DNA of 64,000 bases from contig NZ_OY781882.1 in the NCBI RefSeq assembly GCF_963677125.1, forward strand, positions 6,003,026-6,067,025. Direction: 5' to 3'. A program made the translations under genes and the position numbers. This stretch comes from an uncultured Desulfobacter sp. (GTDB lineage: Bacteria > Desulfobacterota > Desulfobacteria > Desulfobacterales > Desulfobacteraceae). The notes under the pieces were generated by a model. It was not told the DNA's origin. It saw only the letters and a program-made list of their open reading frames with translations, and did no database searches. Shown here piece by piece: positions 34,544 to 43,969 of this stretch; the stretch's first letter is position 1, and every line of letters begins with the position of its first letter.

Positions 34544-35482
34544 ATGAAAAAATTTGCAATAATTGGTGCAGCGGGGTATGTGGCTCCTCGTCATATGAAA
34601 GCAATCAAAGAAACTGGTAATGTTTTGGTTGCAGCTCTTGATCCCAATGATAGTGTTGGAATTATTGATAGCTATTTTTCGAAAGCTGATTTTTTTACCG
34701 AATTTGAACGGTTTGACAGGCATATTGATAAAATGCGTCGCAGAGGAAACCAAGTTGATTATGTTAGTATTTGTTCTCCCAATTATTTACATGACGCCCA
34801 TATTAGATTTGCACTTAGAAGTGGAGCCGATGCAATATGTGAAAAACCTTTGGTGCTGAACCCGTGGAATATTGATGGCTTAGAAGAGATGCAAAAGGAT
34901 ACCGAAAATCGGGTATACAACATATTACAGCTCAGGCACCACCCCGCAATAATCGAATTAAGAAAACGAGTTAAATCAAGCCTCTATAATAAAAAATATG
35001 AAATTGATTTAACTTATATTACTTCTAGAGGAAATTGGTATTTTAGATCCTGGAAAGGAAACGAAGACAAAGCTGGCGGGATCGCTACAAATATTGGAAT
35101 ACATTTTTACGATATGCTTATTTGGATATTTGGGGATGTCCAGAATAATTACGTACATCTTTTAGAAAAAGATAAATCAGCAGGCTATCTTGAACTTGAA
35201 AATGCTCGAGTTCGTTGGTTTCTTAGTGTTGATGAAAATTCGCTGCCCGAAAATATAAAAGCCATTGGTCAGCGCACGTATAGGTCTATAACTGTAGATG
35301 GCGATGAAATTGAATTCAGTGGAGGGTTTACGGATTTGCATACGCTCAGTTATGAAGGTATATTATCTGGAAAGGGCTTTGGGGTGGTCGAGGCACGCCC
35401 AAGTATTGAAACTGTTTATGAAATTCGTAACGCAGTTATTGAAAAAGGCAAGGGTGAATTGCACCCGTTTATTCAAAATTGA
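34544..35482 (+). CDS. WbpB/WlbA-like UDP-N-acetyl-amino-uronate 3-dehydrogenase
   Basis: This Gfo/Idh/MocA oxidoreductase would oxidise C3 of UDP-GlcNAcA with NAD. The 312-residue length is that of WbpB/WlbA. Visible parts are the nucleotide site AIIGAAGYVAPRHMKAI, the VSICSPNYLHDAHI segment, the catalytic Lys in AICEKPLVLNPWNIDGL, and ILQLRHHPAIIELRK. It leads the polysaccharide locus and its stop overlaps the next start (TGATG). With the following two genes it forms the WbpB-E-D-I set leading to UDP-2,3-diacetamido-uronic acids. The first enzyme, a UDP-GlcNAc 6-dehydrogenase (WbpA), is not in the window. Confidence 0.88.
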   Translation: MKKFAIIGAAGYVAPRHMKAIKETGNVLVAALDPNDSVGIIDSYFSKADFFTEFERFDRHIDKMRRRGNQVDYVSICSPNYLHDAHIRFALRSGADAICEKPLVLNPWNIDGLEEMQKDTENRVYNILQLRHHPAIIELRKRVKSSLYNKKYEIDLTYITSRGNWYFRSWKGNEDKAGGIATNIGIHFYDMLIWIFGDVQNNYVHLLEKDKSAGYLELENARVRWFLSVDENSLPENIKAIGQRTYRSITVDGDEIEFSGGFTDLHTLSYEGILSGKGFGVVEARPSIETVYEIRNAVIEKGKGELHPFIQN

Positions 35483-36543
35483 TGAAAGTCGTAACCGTTA
35501 TCGGAGCTAGACCTCAATTTATCAAAGCCGCTGCGGTATCATCCTCATTAGCAAAAACAAAAGTTGATGAGGTTATTCTACATACCGGTCAGCATTATGA
35601 CTGGAATATGTCCGATGTCTTTTTTGAGGAATTGGGTATTCCAGCACCAAAGTATAACCTTAGGGTTAACGCCTCCACTCACGGGGGCATGACCGGGAGA
35701 ATGCTTGAAAAGATTGAAAAGACTCTTCTAACGGAAAAACCAGATGTCGTATTAGTCTATGGTGATACAAATTCTACTCTGGCGGGAGCGTTGGCCGCGT
35801 CAAAGCTTCACATCCCCATTGCTCACATTGAAGCCGGTTTAAGGTCTTTTAACCGAAAGATGCCTGAGGAAATCAACCGGATTTTGACCGATCATATTTC
35901 AACGTTTTTATTTGTTCCAACCTATGCAGGCGTTCAAAATTTGAAAAATGAGGGAATATACAAAGGTGTCCACCACACAGGGGATGTAATGTATGATGCA
36001 ACTTTAATCTTTGGGGCATTAGCTGGTAAGAAAATGGAAATTATTAAGAACCTGGGCCTTAAAAAGGACGGATATTGCCTGGCGACCGTTCACAGGGCGG
36101 AAAATACGGATGATCCAAATAAATTAAGTTCAATTGTAGAGGCTCTTTGCCGGGTGAATGAATATTTCCCAGTTGTTCTTCCATTACATCCGAGAACGAA
36201 GAAGATGGTTAACGCCTTTGGATTAAAAAATATGCTGACCAAGCTGCGCTTGACAGACCCATTATCTTACCTTGATATGGTTGGGCTTGAGAAAAATTCC
36301 AGAGCAATTATCACAGATTCGGGAGGCATCCAGAAAGAAGCTTATTTCCATGGTGTCCCTTGTATAACGCTAAGAGAAGAAACAGAATGGACAGAGACGG
36401 TCAGGGCCGGATGGAATACGATTGCAGGGTCGGATGTAAATAAAATTGTTAACGCCGTTCACGATGCTCGGAAGGGAGTACCTATAACCGAGTTCGGGAC
36501 AGGAAAGGCTTCCCAAAAAATTGTTTCTTTATTGTCAAAATAA
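35482..36543 (+). CDS. UDP-N-acetylglucosamine 2-epimerase family enzyme (WecB/WbpI-like)
   Basis: This non-hydrolysing 2-epimerase has 353 residues. Motifs are VVTVIGARPQFIKAAAVS at the start, LHTGQHYDWNMSDVFF, VLVYGDTNSTLAGALAASKL, HIEAGLRSFNRKMPEEINR, ATVHRAENTD, and the C-terminal ITDSGGIQKEAYFHGVPCIT. General WecB makes UDP-ManNAc. Next to WbpB, D and E homologues it is more likely the WbpI role: UDP-GlcNAc3NAcA to UDP-ManNAc3NAcA. Substrate choice is inferred from context only. Confidence 0.9.
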   Translation: MKVVTVIGARPQFIKAAAVSSSLAKTKVDEVILHTGQHYDWNMSDVFFEELGIPAPKYNLRVNASTHGGMTGRMLEKIEKTLLTEKPDVVLVYGDTNSTLAGALAASKLHIPIAHIEAGLRSFNRKMPEEINRILTDHISTFLFVPTYAGVQNLKNEGIYKGVHHTGDVMYDATLIFGALAGKKMEIIKNLGLKKDGYCLATVHRAENTDDPNKLSSIVEALCRVNEYFPVVLPLHPRTKKMVNAFGLKNMLTKLRLTDPLSYLDMVGLEKNSRAIITDSGGIQKEAYFHGVPCITLREETEWTETVRAGWNTIAGSDVNKIVNAVHDARKGVPITEFGTGKASQKIVSLLSK

Positions 36544-36552
36544 GAGTTTGTC

Positions 36553-38265
36553 ATGCAAAAAAAAAATGAATTAAAAAAGTATTTTACGCATCCAACAGTT
36601 GAAGTGGATGACAAAGTTTTCATCGGGAAGAATTCGAAAATTTGGCATTTTTCCCATATTCTTGGAAATACGGTGATCGGAGCAAACTGCAATTTAGGGC
36701 AAAATGTGGTTGTCGGGCCTGAAGTCACAATTGGTGATGGATGCAAGATTCAAAATAATGTGTCAATATACAAAGGTGTAACACTTGAGGAAAATGTTTT
36801 TTGTGGCCCTTCCATGGTATTCACCAATGTATTTAATCCAAGGGCCCATATTAAACGTATGGATGAAGTACGCCCGACCCTGGTGAAAAAAGGGGCCAGT
36901 ATCGGTGCGAACAGCACTATAGTTTGTGGGGTGACCATTGGAAAGTATGCGTTTATTGGGGCCGGGGCTGTTGTAACAAAGGATGTTCCTGACCATGCGT
37001 TAATGGTCGGGAACCCAGCAAGACAGACAGGATGGATTTGTGAATGTGGCGAGAAACTAGATAATTCCTTAAAGTGTCCTGTGTGTAAAAAAACGCTTGC
37101 TACGAATAATACGACACCTATTGCTTTTGTCGATCTTGCCGCTCAACAACAAAGGATACTGCCTGAGATTGAAAAAAATATTAAAGTGGTTTTGAAGCAC
37201 GGCAAGTATATCATGGGGCCTGAAGTTGGAGAGCTTGAAAAAAAATTGGCCAAGTTTGCTAAAGTAAAACATGCGGTTACCTGTGCCTCTGGAACTGATG
37301 CTTTGTTAATGGCATTGATGGCATATGGTATCGGGCCTGGAGATGCAGTATTCACAACGCCTTTCACCTTTATCGCCACCGCGGAAACCATCAGGCTTTT
37401 AGGCGCAACACCAGTGTTTGTAGATATTGAACAAGCTACTTTTAACATTTCTGAGGAAAAATTGTCTGAAACAGTTAATGCTGTTAAAAAGGAAGGCAGA
37501 TTGACTCCCAGAGCTATAGTTCCGGTTGACTTGTTCGGGCTTCCTTGTGATTATGATCGGATAGAACAGATTGCATCCCAACATGATCTAATCGTTATAG
37601 AAGACGCAGCCCAGTCGTTTGGAGCTGAGTATAAAGGGCGGATGGCAGGCGGGTTAGGACATGCCGGATGTACATCGTTTTTTCCTGCTAAACCTCTTGG
37701 CTGTTACGGGGACGGTGGGGCTGTCTTTACTGATTCAGATGAGCTTGCAGACAAGCTAAGGTCTATTCGAGTTCATGGGAAAGGGGGGAACAAATATGAC
37801 AATATTCGGCTTGGTATTAACGGCCGTCTAGACACCATTCAGGCAGCGATCCTGCTGCCTAAGCTTGAAATTTTTCCCCAAGAACTCGAATCTCGTCGAA
37901 GGATAGCGACAATATATACGGATTTTCTTTCATCAATTGATTCTTTACATCTTCCTGCAATGTACAATGATATTAAAAGTGCGTGGGCTCAATATTCGAT
38001 CCTTTCACCTGACAGGGAAACAAGAAAATTCATACAGGAAAGATTAAAAGAAAAGGGAATTCCGACTGCAGTATATTATCCGACCCCCTTGCATTTACAA
38101 ACTGCGTTTGCTGATTTAGGTTATCAAAAAGGAAATTTCCCTGCTTCTGAAGTCTGTGCTTCAAGAATATTCAGCATTCCCATGCATCCTTACCTGTTGA
38201 AAACAGAGCAGAAAAATATTTGCTCATATATTGAACAATTGCTTGTATCGTCGCTTGATCGGTAG
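36553..38265 (+). CDS. Fused WbpD-like N-acetyltransferase and WbpE-like aminotransferase
   Basis: Residues 1-190 form a left-handed beta-helix acetyltransferase (VIGANCNLGQNVVVGPEVTI, VTIGKYAFIGAGAVVTKDVP, GNPARQTGWICECGEKL) with a small CxC...CPVC zinc-like motif. From about residue 193 a DegT-type PLP aminotransferase follows (IAFVDLAAQQQRILPEIEKN, GTDALLMALMAYGIGPGD, IVIEDAAQSFGAEYKG, with the PLP Lys in SFFPAKPLGCYGDGGAVF). Together they would aminate the 3-keto sugar from WbpB and acetylate it, giving UDP-GlcNAc3NAcA. In Pseudomonas and Bordetella these are two genes (wbpE, wbpD); here there is one chain with no stop at the junction. The join sits right after the zinc-like motif. Confidence 0.88.
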   Translation: MQKKNELKKYFTHPTVEVDDKVFIGKNSKIWHFSHILGNTVIGANCNLGQNVVVGPEVTIGDGCKIQNNVSIYKGVTLEENVFCGPSMVFTNVFNPRAHIKRMDEVRPTLVKKGASIGANSTIVCGVTIGKYAFIGAGAVVTKDVPDHALMVGNPARQTGWICECGEKLDNSLKCPVCKKTLATNNTTPIAFVDLAAQQQRILPEIEKNIKVVLKHGKYIMGPEVGELEKKLAKFAKVKHAVTCASGTDALLMALMAYGIGPGDAVFTTPFTFIATAETIRLLGATPVFVDIEQATFNISEEKLSETVNAVKKEGRLTPRAIVPVDLFGLPCDYDRIEQIASQHDLIVIEDAAQSFGAEYKGRMAGGLGHAGCTSFFPAKPLGCYGDGGAVFTDSDELADKLRSIRVHGKGGNKYDNIRLGINGRLDTIQAAILLPKLEIFPQELESRRRIATIYTDFLSSIDSLHLPAMYNDIKSAWAQYSILSPDRETRKFIQERLKEKGIPTAVYYPTPLHLQTAFADLGYQKGNFPASEVCASRIFSIPMHPYLLKTEQKNICSYIEQLLVSSLDR

Positions 38266-38292
38266 CGTGTTTATTGATTTAAGGTTTAAACA

Positions 38293-39315
38293 ATGAAAAT
38301 TTCCATCATAATTCCAGCATTTAATGAAGAAAAAATTATAGGAAGCACTCTTTCAAGTATTGAATTTTATATGGATCAATATACCCAATGTAATTGGTGG
38401 GAAGTTTTAGTTGTGAATGATGGAAGTACTGATAACACCCTCTCGGTTCTTGCTTGTTTAAAAAATGAAAAAGCATGGCTGAAAATACTGAGTTTGCCGG
38501 TCAATACAGGGCGTGGCGCGGCATTGCGAAAAGGATTCGCTCATGCCGAAGGCGAGTTTATCGTTTCTTTAGATGCTGATCTGAGCTATGCCCCTTATCA
38601 TATCGGCAGGATGATGGATAAGCTGATAGATGAAAAGGCGGATATGGTTTTGGCATCAGCCTATTGTTCTGAAGGCTCTGTGAAGAATGTTCCTGTTAAC
38701 AGACTAATCATTAGCAAATTAGGAAATAAAATACTTTCTTATATGTATGGGGAGAATGTTACTGTTTTATCCTGTATTGTAAGGGCTTATACTAAATCGT
38801 TTGTTCAGAGTTTGGATTTACATTCAAACGATAAAAATATTCATCTTGAGATTTTATATAAAGCAAAGATACTAGGAGCCGCCATTGTGGAAGTGCCGGC
38901 AGATTTGGCTTGGGCCCCTTATAAGAAGGTGGGAGAGGGGGCGGGGGAGAAAAGACGTTCTACACTCAAATTGCGAAAAACATCTAGATCTCATTTTTTT
39001 TTCGCGTTGATAAATAAGCCTGGTGTTGTTTTTACTTTGCCCGGAATTGGATTGTTGTTATTATCCATAGGCATTATTTCAATTTGTTTTTATTCTATGA
39101 TTCCGGATATTGAGAATGGAATGTCAACGTTTATGGCATTAAGAAAATCAATGGTTGAAACTGCCACCCCATCATGGATGGTAGCGACGTTTTTTTTCTC
39201 ATTGTCGATTCAATTTTTTTCTTTGGGTTTTTTAACCAACCAAAGCAAGTGGAACTATGAGGAAACTTATCGTACCAACAACGCAATTTTAAGTTATTTA
39301 AAAAAGAATAAATAG
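38293..39315 (+). CDS. Family 2 glycosyltransferase, DPM1-like, with C-terminal membrane spans
   Basis: The N-terminal 230 residues are a GT-A fold: ISIIIPAFNEEKIIGSTLSS, LVVNDGSTDNTLSVL, NTGRGAALRKGFAHAEGEFI, and the metal motif LDADLSYAP. Two membrane segments follow (VVFTLPGIGLLLLSIGIISI and WMVATFFFSLSIQFFSLGF). This layout is that of polyprenyl-phosphate sugar transferases, which load a sugar on a lipid carrier at the cytoplasmic face. The acceptor and sugar are unknown. The stop overlaps the next gene region by the sequence TAGTGATG. Confidence 0.87.
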   Translation: MKISIIIPAFNEEKIIGSTLSSIEFYMDQYTQCNWWEVLVVNDGSTDNTLSVLACLKNEKAWLKILSLPVNTGRGAALRKGFAHAEGEFIVSLDADLSYAPYHIGRMMDKLIDEKADMVLASAYCSEGSVKNVPVNRLIISKLGNKILSYMYGENVTVLSCIVRAYTKSFVQSLDLHSNDKNIHLEILYKAKILGAAIVEVPADLAWAPYKKVGEGAGEKRRSTLKLRKTSRSHFFFALINKPGVVFTLPGIGLLLLSIGIISICFYSMIPDIENGMSTFMALRKSMVETATPSWMVATFFFSLSIQFFSLGFLTNQSKWNYEETYRTNNAILSYLKKNK

Positions 39316-39317
39316 TG

Positions 39318-41168
39318 ATGTGTGGTATTGCAGGAATAATCGGCGAGGTCCATGATAAAACAACCCTGAACCGCATGGTATCGATTATGCGTCATCGCGG
39401 CCCTGATGCAAGTGGTTTTTTCTCTTTTGGGGCCGTACAATTCGGCCATTGCCGTTTGTCTATTAATGATCTGTCCCAAGAGGCTAACCAACCTTTTGTA
39501 TCTGAAGACAAAAACCTCTCTGTAATCGTTAACGGAGAAGTTTATAATTTTAAGGAACTAAGAGCCGATCTTGAAAATCAAGGATTTCATTTTAGATCAA
39601 AATCAGACTCAGAAGTCCTGCTTCATGGATATGCCCATTATGGAACGAATATCATAGAAAAAATTAACGGCATGTTTGCGGTTGCCATTTATGATATCAA
39701 AGCCAACAAAGTCTTTTTGGCTCGTGATCGTTTGGGAATAAAACCGTTATACTATCATCATGGAAACAAGCGTTTTGTTTTTGGTTCTGAAATAAAAGCC
39801 ATTGCCCAGTGTGTTGAGGTTGATCTTCAAACTGATTTCCAGGCGTTAAACGAGTATTTGGTCTTTGAGAACTGCTTTTCAAACAGAACTTTAAACTATA
39901 ATATAAAGTCCGTACTTCCAGGTGAAATTGTATCTATAGATGTTTCAACGTTAAGTTTAGCCCGGGATTCTTTTTGGCTCCCTAAGTTTAACTATAGTCT
40001 ATCACCAAGTGGGGGGACATATAAAGAATATCTTTCGACAGTTGAAAAAGCGGTAACTCGGCATTTATTGAGTGATGTCCCCGTTGGTGCCTATCTAAGC
40101 TCAGGTGTCGATTCGTCTACGGTAACTTATTGGGCCGCCAAGATCCTTAAAGGAAGAGAGCTAAAAACTTATACGGGGTCGTTCGGTATGAAAGGCTTCT
40201 ATGATGAATGGGTTCCTGCAAAAAAGATTGCCACTGCTTTTCAATGCCAGAGTATGAATGTTTCTATATCTCCTGAAGATTTTATAGAAAATATAGAAGA
40301 TGTTTTATGGCATCTTGATGAGCCTAAAGTAGGTATGGGATCTTTTTCTCAGTATATGGTGGCTAAAACAGCAGCTAAAGACGTGAAAGTCATATTAACA
40401 GGCCATGGCGGGGATGAGCTTTTTGCAGGTTACCCGATTTTTAAGGTTTTGTATGGACAAAATCAACTCATGAATTTATTTCGACATTCAACATCCCGGG
40501 AACTCATGTTCGCAATATATTTTTTAGTTGGTCCATACTTTAAAAAGGGGATTAAATATTTTTTACCTGAAGTTAATTCCCCTAATAACATAAGGGCGAT
40601 GGTTCATCCGGATGTGCTGAAAGAATTGGAGATACAAAATCCCTATGGGGCGTTAGAAAAATTAAAACGGACAACTGAGAACAGTTATGAATTTTTGACC
40701 TTAAATTATCTTAAGCATTATTTACCAGCACTGTTTTCCGTTGAAGATAAAATAAGTATGGCGCATTCATTGGAATCAAGAACTCCTCTATGTGATAATG
40801 AAATATTGGATCTTGCACTGTCCGTTCCTCTATGGAAAAAATTACAAAGTTTTGAACCCAAGCATATACCGAAAGTTGCAATGAGAGGAAAGCTTCCTCC
40901 ACTGGTTTATAATATTCCCAAAAAAGGATTCCCGACTCCATTGCTGTTTTGGTTTAAACATGAGCTGCAAAATTTTATGCGAGAATTTATTCTTGATAAC
41001 CTTGAATTCGCAAGGTTTTTCAAAAGAGAGCAAGTTGAAAATTTGATTAGATCGCATTGCCGTAAGAAGATAAATACTCCCTTTTTAGAAATATCTGCCC
41101 ATAAATTATGGATGATCATTAATTTGATTTTATATTTTAAAAATCAAAAGTATAGATACCTGAGGTGA
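39318..41168 (+). CDS. AsnB-type glutamine-dependent amidotransferase
   Basis: The 616-residue enzyme begins MCGIAGIIGEV, so ATG 39318 exposes the catalytic Cys2 of the class II glutaminase domain (also MRHRGPDASG and VVNGEVYNF-like INGEVYNFKEL parts). The C-terminal ATP-PPi domain has the P-loop GAYLSSGVDSSTVTYW (about residue 255) and LTGHGGDELFAGYPIF. True asparagine synthase or amidation of a polysaccharide precursor are both possible. Amidotransferases of this size belong to exosortase-linked exopolysaccharide clusters, so amidation of a uronic acid made by the upstream genes is attractive but unproven. Confidence 0.9.
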   Translation: MCGIAGIIGEVHDKTTLNRMVSIMRHRGPDASGFFSFGAVQFGHCRLSINDLSQEANQPFVSEDKNLSVIVNGEVYNFKELRADLENQGFHFRSKSDSEVLLHGYAHYGTNIIEKINGMFAVAIYDIKANKVFLARDRLGIKPLYYHHGNKRFVFGSEIKAIAQCVEVDLQTDFQALNEYLVFENCFSNRTLNYNIKSVLPGEIVSIDVSTLSLARDSFWLPKFNYSLSPSGGTYKEYLSTVEKAVTRHLLSDVPVGAYLSSGVDSSTVTYWAAKILKGRELKTYTGSFGMKGFYDEWVPAKKIATAFQCQSMNVSISPEDFIENIEDVLWHLDEPKVGMGSFSQYMVAKTAAKDVKVILTGHGGDELFAGYPIFKVLYGQNQLMNLFRHSTSRELMFAIYFLVGPYFKKGIKYFLPEVNSPNNIRAMVHPDVLKELEIQNPYGALEKLKRTTENSYEFLTLNYLKHYLPALFSVEDKISMAHSLESRTPLCDNEILDLALSVPLWKKLQSFEPKHIPKVAMRGKLPPLVYNIPKKGFPTPLLFWFKHELQNFMREFILDNLEFARFFKREQVENLIRSHCRKKINTPFLEISAHKLWMIINLILYFKNQKYRYLR

Positions 41169-41188
41169 GTTTCGCCTTTGAGATATAA

Positions 41189-42451
41189 ATGCAAGGAACA
41201 ACAGTCAATATAAATTTAGCAACGGACTACGCTCTTAAACCGGAAATAGTCTCAACCCTTAATGATTTTCATTTTAAAAAAATAAGGATTTCTATCAATC
41301 GGAGCAATATATTATTACAAAGGGCAAAAAGCGATTTCGCTATTTGTCGGAAAGGCAGTAGGGAGTGGGAGTTTTTTGATAATTCGTTATTAAAAATTCA
41401 AGCAGAGCTGGAAAAATATAAGCAACCCGTAGAGAATTTGTTGCCGAACCGAGTCGTACCCTCAGAACTTCATCATTCTCCATTTATAGATGAGTTGGCT
41501 GATCAATTTGAACAAAATATTCTTTCTTCAATAGGGCAAAAAAGCAATGTTAGCTCGAAGAAATCCTTTGGGGTTGTGATGTCGCATGATGTAGATGGGT
41601 TAGGTCGATTTTATTTGGGAAGTCTAAAAACAGCGATAGTTTTTTTGGGGAATTCGATCAGACTCTGGGCAAAGCCTTCTCTGTCATTGAAATACCTGGC
41701 CAAAAGTATAAGATTTGCTTTTGGCAATATCGACTACTTTGGATTTAGTCTGATTTTAAATGTGGCTAAGAAATATAATTTTTGTCCGGTTTTTTTTTTA
41801 TATTCCCATTTGGAAAATAATAATAAGCTGACCCTGCTTGATCGTATCAAAGGTGTTAACCCCAATTACCGTATAGAGCGGGAAAAATATGCGTTAACCA
41901 TATTAAAAGAAAATGACGTGGAGATAGGGTTACACGGAAGCTATTATTCTTCTAATGATATGTCTCTTTTGAGAGAGGAAAAAGAGTTTCTTGAAGAGCA
42001 ACTAAACATAACCTGTAAGTCAGTGAGGCAGCATTACCTGAATTTCCACGGGGGAAGGACTCTGGATATTTACTCAGAATTGGGGATTAACTTCGATTTC
42101 AATTGTGGAACGGTTTATGAAAATGCATTTTTGTGTGGGACGTGCAGGCCTTTTTACTACATGCCTTCCAAGACTACACGACCTGTTGTTATAATTCCAA
42201 TGGTATATATGGATGCCGTGAATCTCTATTTTCAGCCAGTCAGTCAAATCGAAATTTGTAGAGAAATTGAAAAAATATTGCTGATCTTGAGAAAGTATGG
42301 AGGTGTTGCATCCTTTAATTTCCACCAAAGAATGATATCATCTATTCCCGAAATGTTAATTGCATACGAGTATTTATCCTCAAAGACTGCCGAGTTAGGG
42401 GGGCAGTTTCTAAGAGGAGATGATTTGAACCGCTTTTATGAAATAAACTAA
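41189..42451 (+). CDS. Polysaccharide-deacetylase-like protein with an altered metal site
   Basis: The C-terminal half of this 420-residue protein resembles NodB-fold deacetylases: VVMSHDVDGLGRF gives the Asp pair, EIGLHGSYYSS the His region, SVRQHYLNFHGG an Arg, and GVASFNFHQRM the late His. In the HxxxH motif the second His is Tyr (HGSYY), so metal binding may differ or activity may be lost. The N-terminal half has no recognised domain. There is no signal peptide, so any substrate should be cytoplasmic, for example a lipid-linked or nucleotide sugar. The next gene begins two bases after its stop. Confidence 0.75.
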   Translation: MQGTTVNINLATDYALKPEIVSTLNDFHFKKIRISINRSNILLQRAKSDFAICRKGSREWEFFDNSLLKIQAELEKYKQPVENLLPNRVVPSELHHSPFIDELADQFEQNILSSIGQKSNVSSKKSFGVVMSHDVDGLGRFYLGSLKTAIVFLGNSIRLWAKPSLSLKYLAKSIRFAFGNIDYFGFSLILNVAKKYNFCPVFFLYSHLENNNKLTLLDRIKGVNPNYRIEREKYALTILKENDVEIGLHGSYYSSNDMSLLREEKEFLEEQLNITCKSVRQHYLNFHGGRTLDIYSELGINFDFNCGTVYENAFLCGTCRPFYYMPSKTTRPVVIIPMVYMDAVNLYFQPVSQIEICREIEKILLILRKYGGVASFNFHQRMISSIPEMLIAYEYLSSKTAELGGQFLRGDDLNRFYEIN

Positions 42452-42452
42452 A

Positions 42453-43163
42453 ATGCCTGAGCATGTGTATGTTGAAGACCAGAATTCCGCAGCCGAACTA
42501 CTAAGGCGACTCCAAACGGAAGGTGTCTCATTTAAGGGGAAATCTGTTTTGGATATTGGTTGTGGAACAGGCTTATACTCCAAACTGATAGCTGAGTCTG
42601 GCGCAATCAAAGTCGTTGGAATAGATAAAGAACCCGGCAATATTTGTTTTGCTAAGGCAAATGCAAAAAATGATAGACTGCATTTTATTTGTACAACAAT
42701 AGAGGAATTCAGTTGCAAGGAAAGATTCGACTTCTTATTTGTTAGAGGTGTTATATACTATACTCAGAATTTAACCACTTTTTTGTCTTGTCTTTCAAAA
42801 ATAATTCAAATAGACGGAGAACTTTATATTACTTTTATCCAGAAAAACTGGAGTGCACACATTTCGAATCTTGTGAAACGTATTGCATGCTGTATCCCCG
42901 ATTCTGTTCATCCGGTAATGATCAATTTGTTTGCAATTTTGTACTATGGATATAAAACAAAGATAACCAATGAAACTATCGCATTCGAGATAATAAAAAG
43001 CAAAATGAACACTATTTTTTTTCCAGTAAATTATTTGTTTTCACCCACATGGACTGCTATACAGCTTAAAAAACATCATATGCGAGTTTTAAAATTTTTC
43101 CCCAAAGGCAATACAACTGATTTCGCTTATTGGCTTAAAAAAAATGATACGAGTACAATATGA
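42453..43163 (+). CDS. SAM-dependent methyltransferase (class I)
   Basis: A Rossmann-type methyltransferase of 236 residues. Motif I is SVLDIGCGTGLYSKLI (about residues 32-47), the acidic SAM residue is in VVGIDKEPGN, and FDFLFVRGVIYYTQN follows at motif IV. The C-terminal part has no extra domain. It overlaps the next methyltransferase by four bases (ATGA). Cluster context suggests O- or N-methylation of a sugar or lipid-linked intermediate; the acceptor is unknown. Confidence 0.85.
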   Translation: MPEHVYVEDQNSAAELLRRLQTEGVSFKGKSVLDIGCGTGLYSKLIAESGAIKVVGIDKEPGNICFAKANAKNDRLHFICTTIEEFSCKERFDFLFVRGVIYYTQNLTTFLSCLSKIIQIDGELYITFIQKNWSAHISNLVKRIACCIPDSVHPVMINLFAILYYGYKTKITNETIAFEIIKSKMNTIFFPVNYLFSPTWTAIQLKKHHMRVLKFFPKGNTTDFAYWLKKNDTSTI

Positions 43164-43831
43164 AACTATACTCAAGTGACGCTTTAAAAGGGTATCAATA
43201 CATAGATAAAAATAAATTTTTAAATGGGTTAAGACGTTCTCTTCAATCTAACGTTTTTTTTTCATACATAAAAAGTCGGGAAAGTAGCATTTTGGATATT
43301 GGGTGTGGCGGCAGTAAGTTTTTGCATATTTTACATGAGAACGGATTCTCAAATATCTATGGTGTAGAGCCAGATCCGTTGTTGGTTGAAATTTCGCTGA
43401 AAAAATATCCCTATTTACTTAACAAGGTCAAATGCGCCGGAGCCACAAATCTGCCCTACGATGACCTTTGTTTTGACTGTGTCTATTATTTCAATGTTAT
43501 GCACCATTTAGAGGGGCTTGAGGAATATAAGGCGGCGATTACAGAAGCGCATCGTGTTTTAAAAAATGATGGGATCTTAATATTAATTGAACCCTGCCGA
43601 AAGTGGATTTATACACTTACAAGACGTTTAGCCTACTTGATAGCACCTCTTTCAAATTTATTGGCTAATATGTATAAAATGATGAGTGATGAGAAAGAGA
43701 TTATGGAAAGATTTTTTGAAGAATCAGGCAATATTTATTTTTTTATTCGGTCAAATGAGTTTGAGGTGTTGAAGTATGAAAAGCATTTTCATCAATCCGT
43801 TTTGATTGTAAAAAAACGAAAGCATAGATAG
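43160..43831 (+). CDS. SAM-dependent methyltransferase (Methyltransf_11-like)
   Basis: The 223-residue protein carries motif I SILDIGCGGSKFLHIL (about 44-59), the SAM-binding acidic residue in IYGVEPDPLLVE, FDCVYYFNVMHHLEGLEEYK at motif IV and RVLKNDGILILIEPC after it. Toward the C-terminus comes a hydrophobic LAYLIAPLSNLLANMYK stretch that may touch the membrane. It starts inside the end of the upstream methyltransferase gene, so both are co-translated. About 50 codons of open but startless sequence follow (43831-43980) and may be a relic of another gene. Substrate unknown. Confidence 0.85.
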   Translation: MKLYSSDALKGYQYIDKNKFLNGLRRSLQSNVFFSYIKSRESSILDIGCGGSKFLHILHENGFSNIYGVEPDPLLVEISLKKYPYLLNKVKCAGATNLPYDDLCFDCVYYFNVMHHLEGLEEYKAAITEAHRVLKNDGILILIEPCRKWIYTLTRRLAYLIAPLSNLLANMYKMMSDEKEIMERFFEESGNIYFFIRSNEFEVLKYEKHFHQSVLIVKKRKHR

Positions 43832-43969
43832 CTTCTGTTTCAGGCCAGGAAATTGATTATTCTGAGCTTTACAGCGTAAAACAATATATCAGAGCACCTA
43901 TTCCGTTTAAAGCGTTCAACAAGGTCGAAGAACATATTGTAGCTGCCCATAAATACTGTTTTGGTTCAA

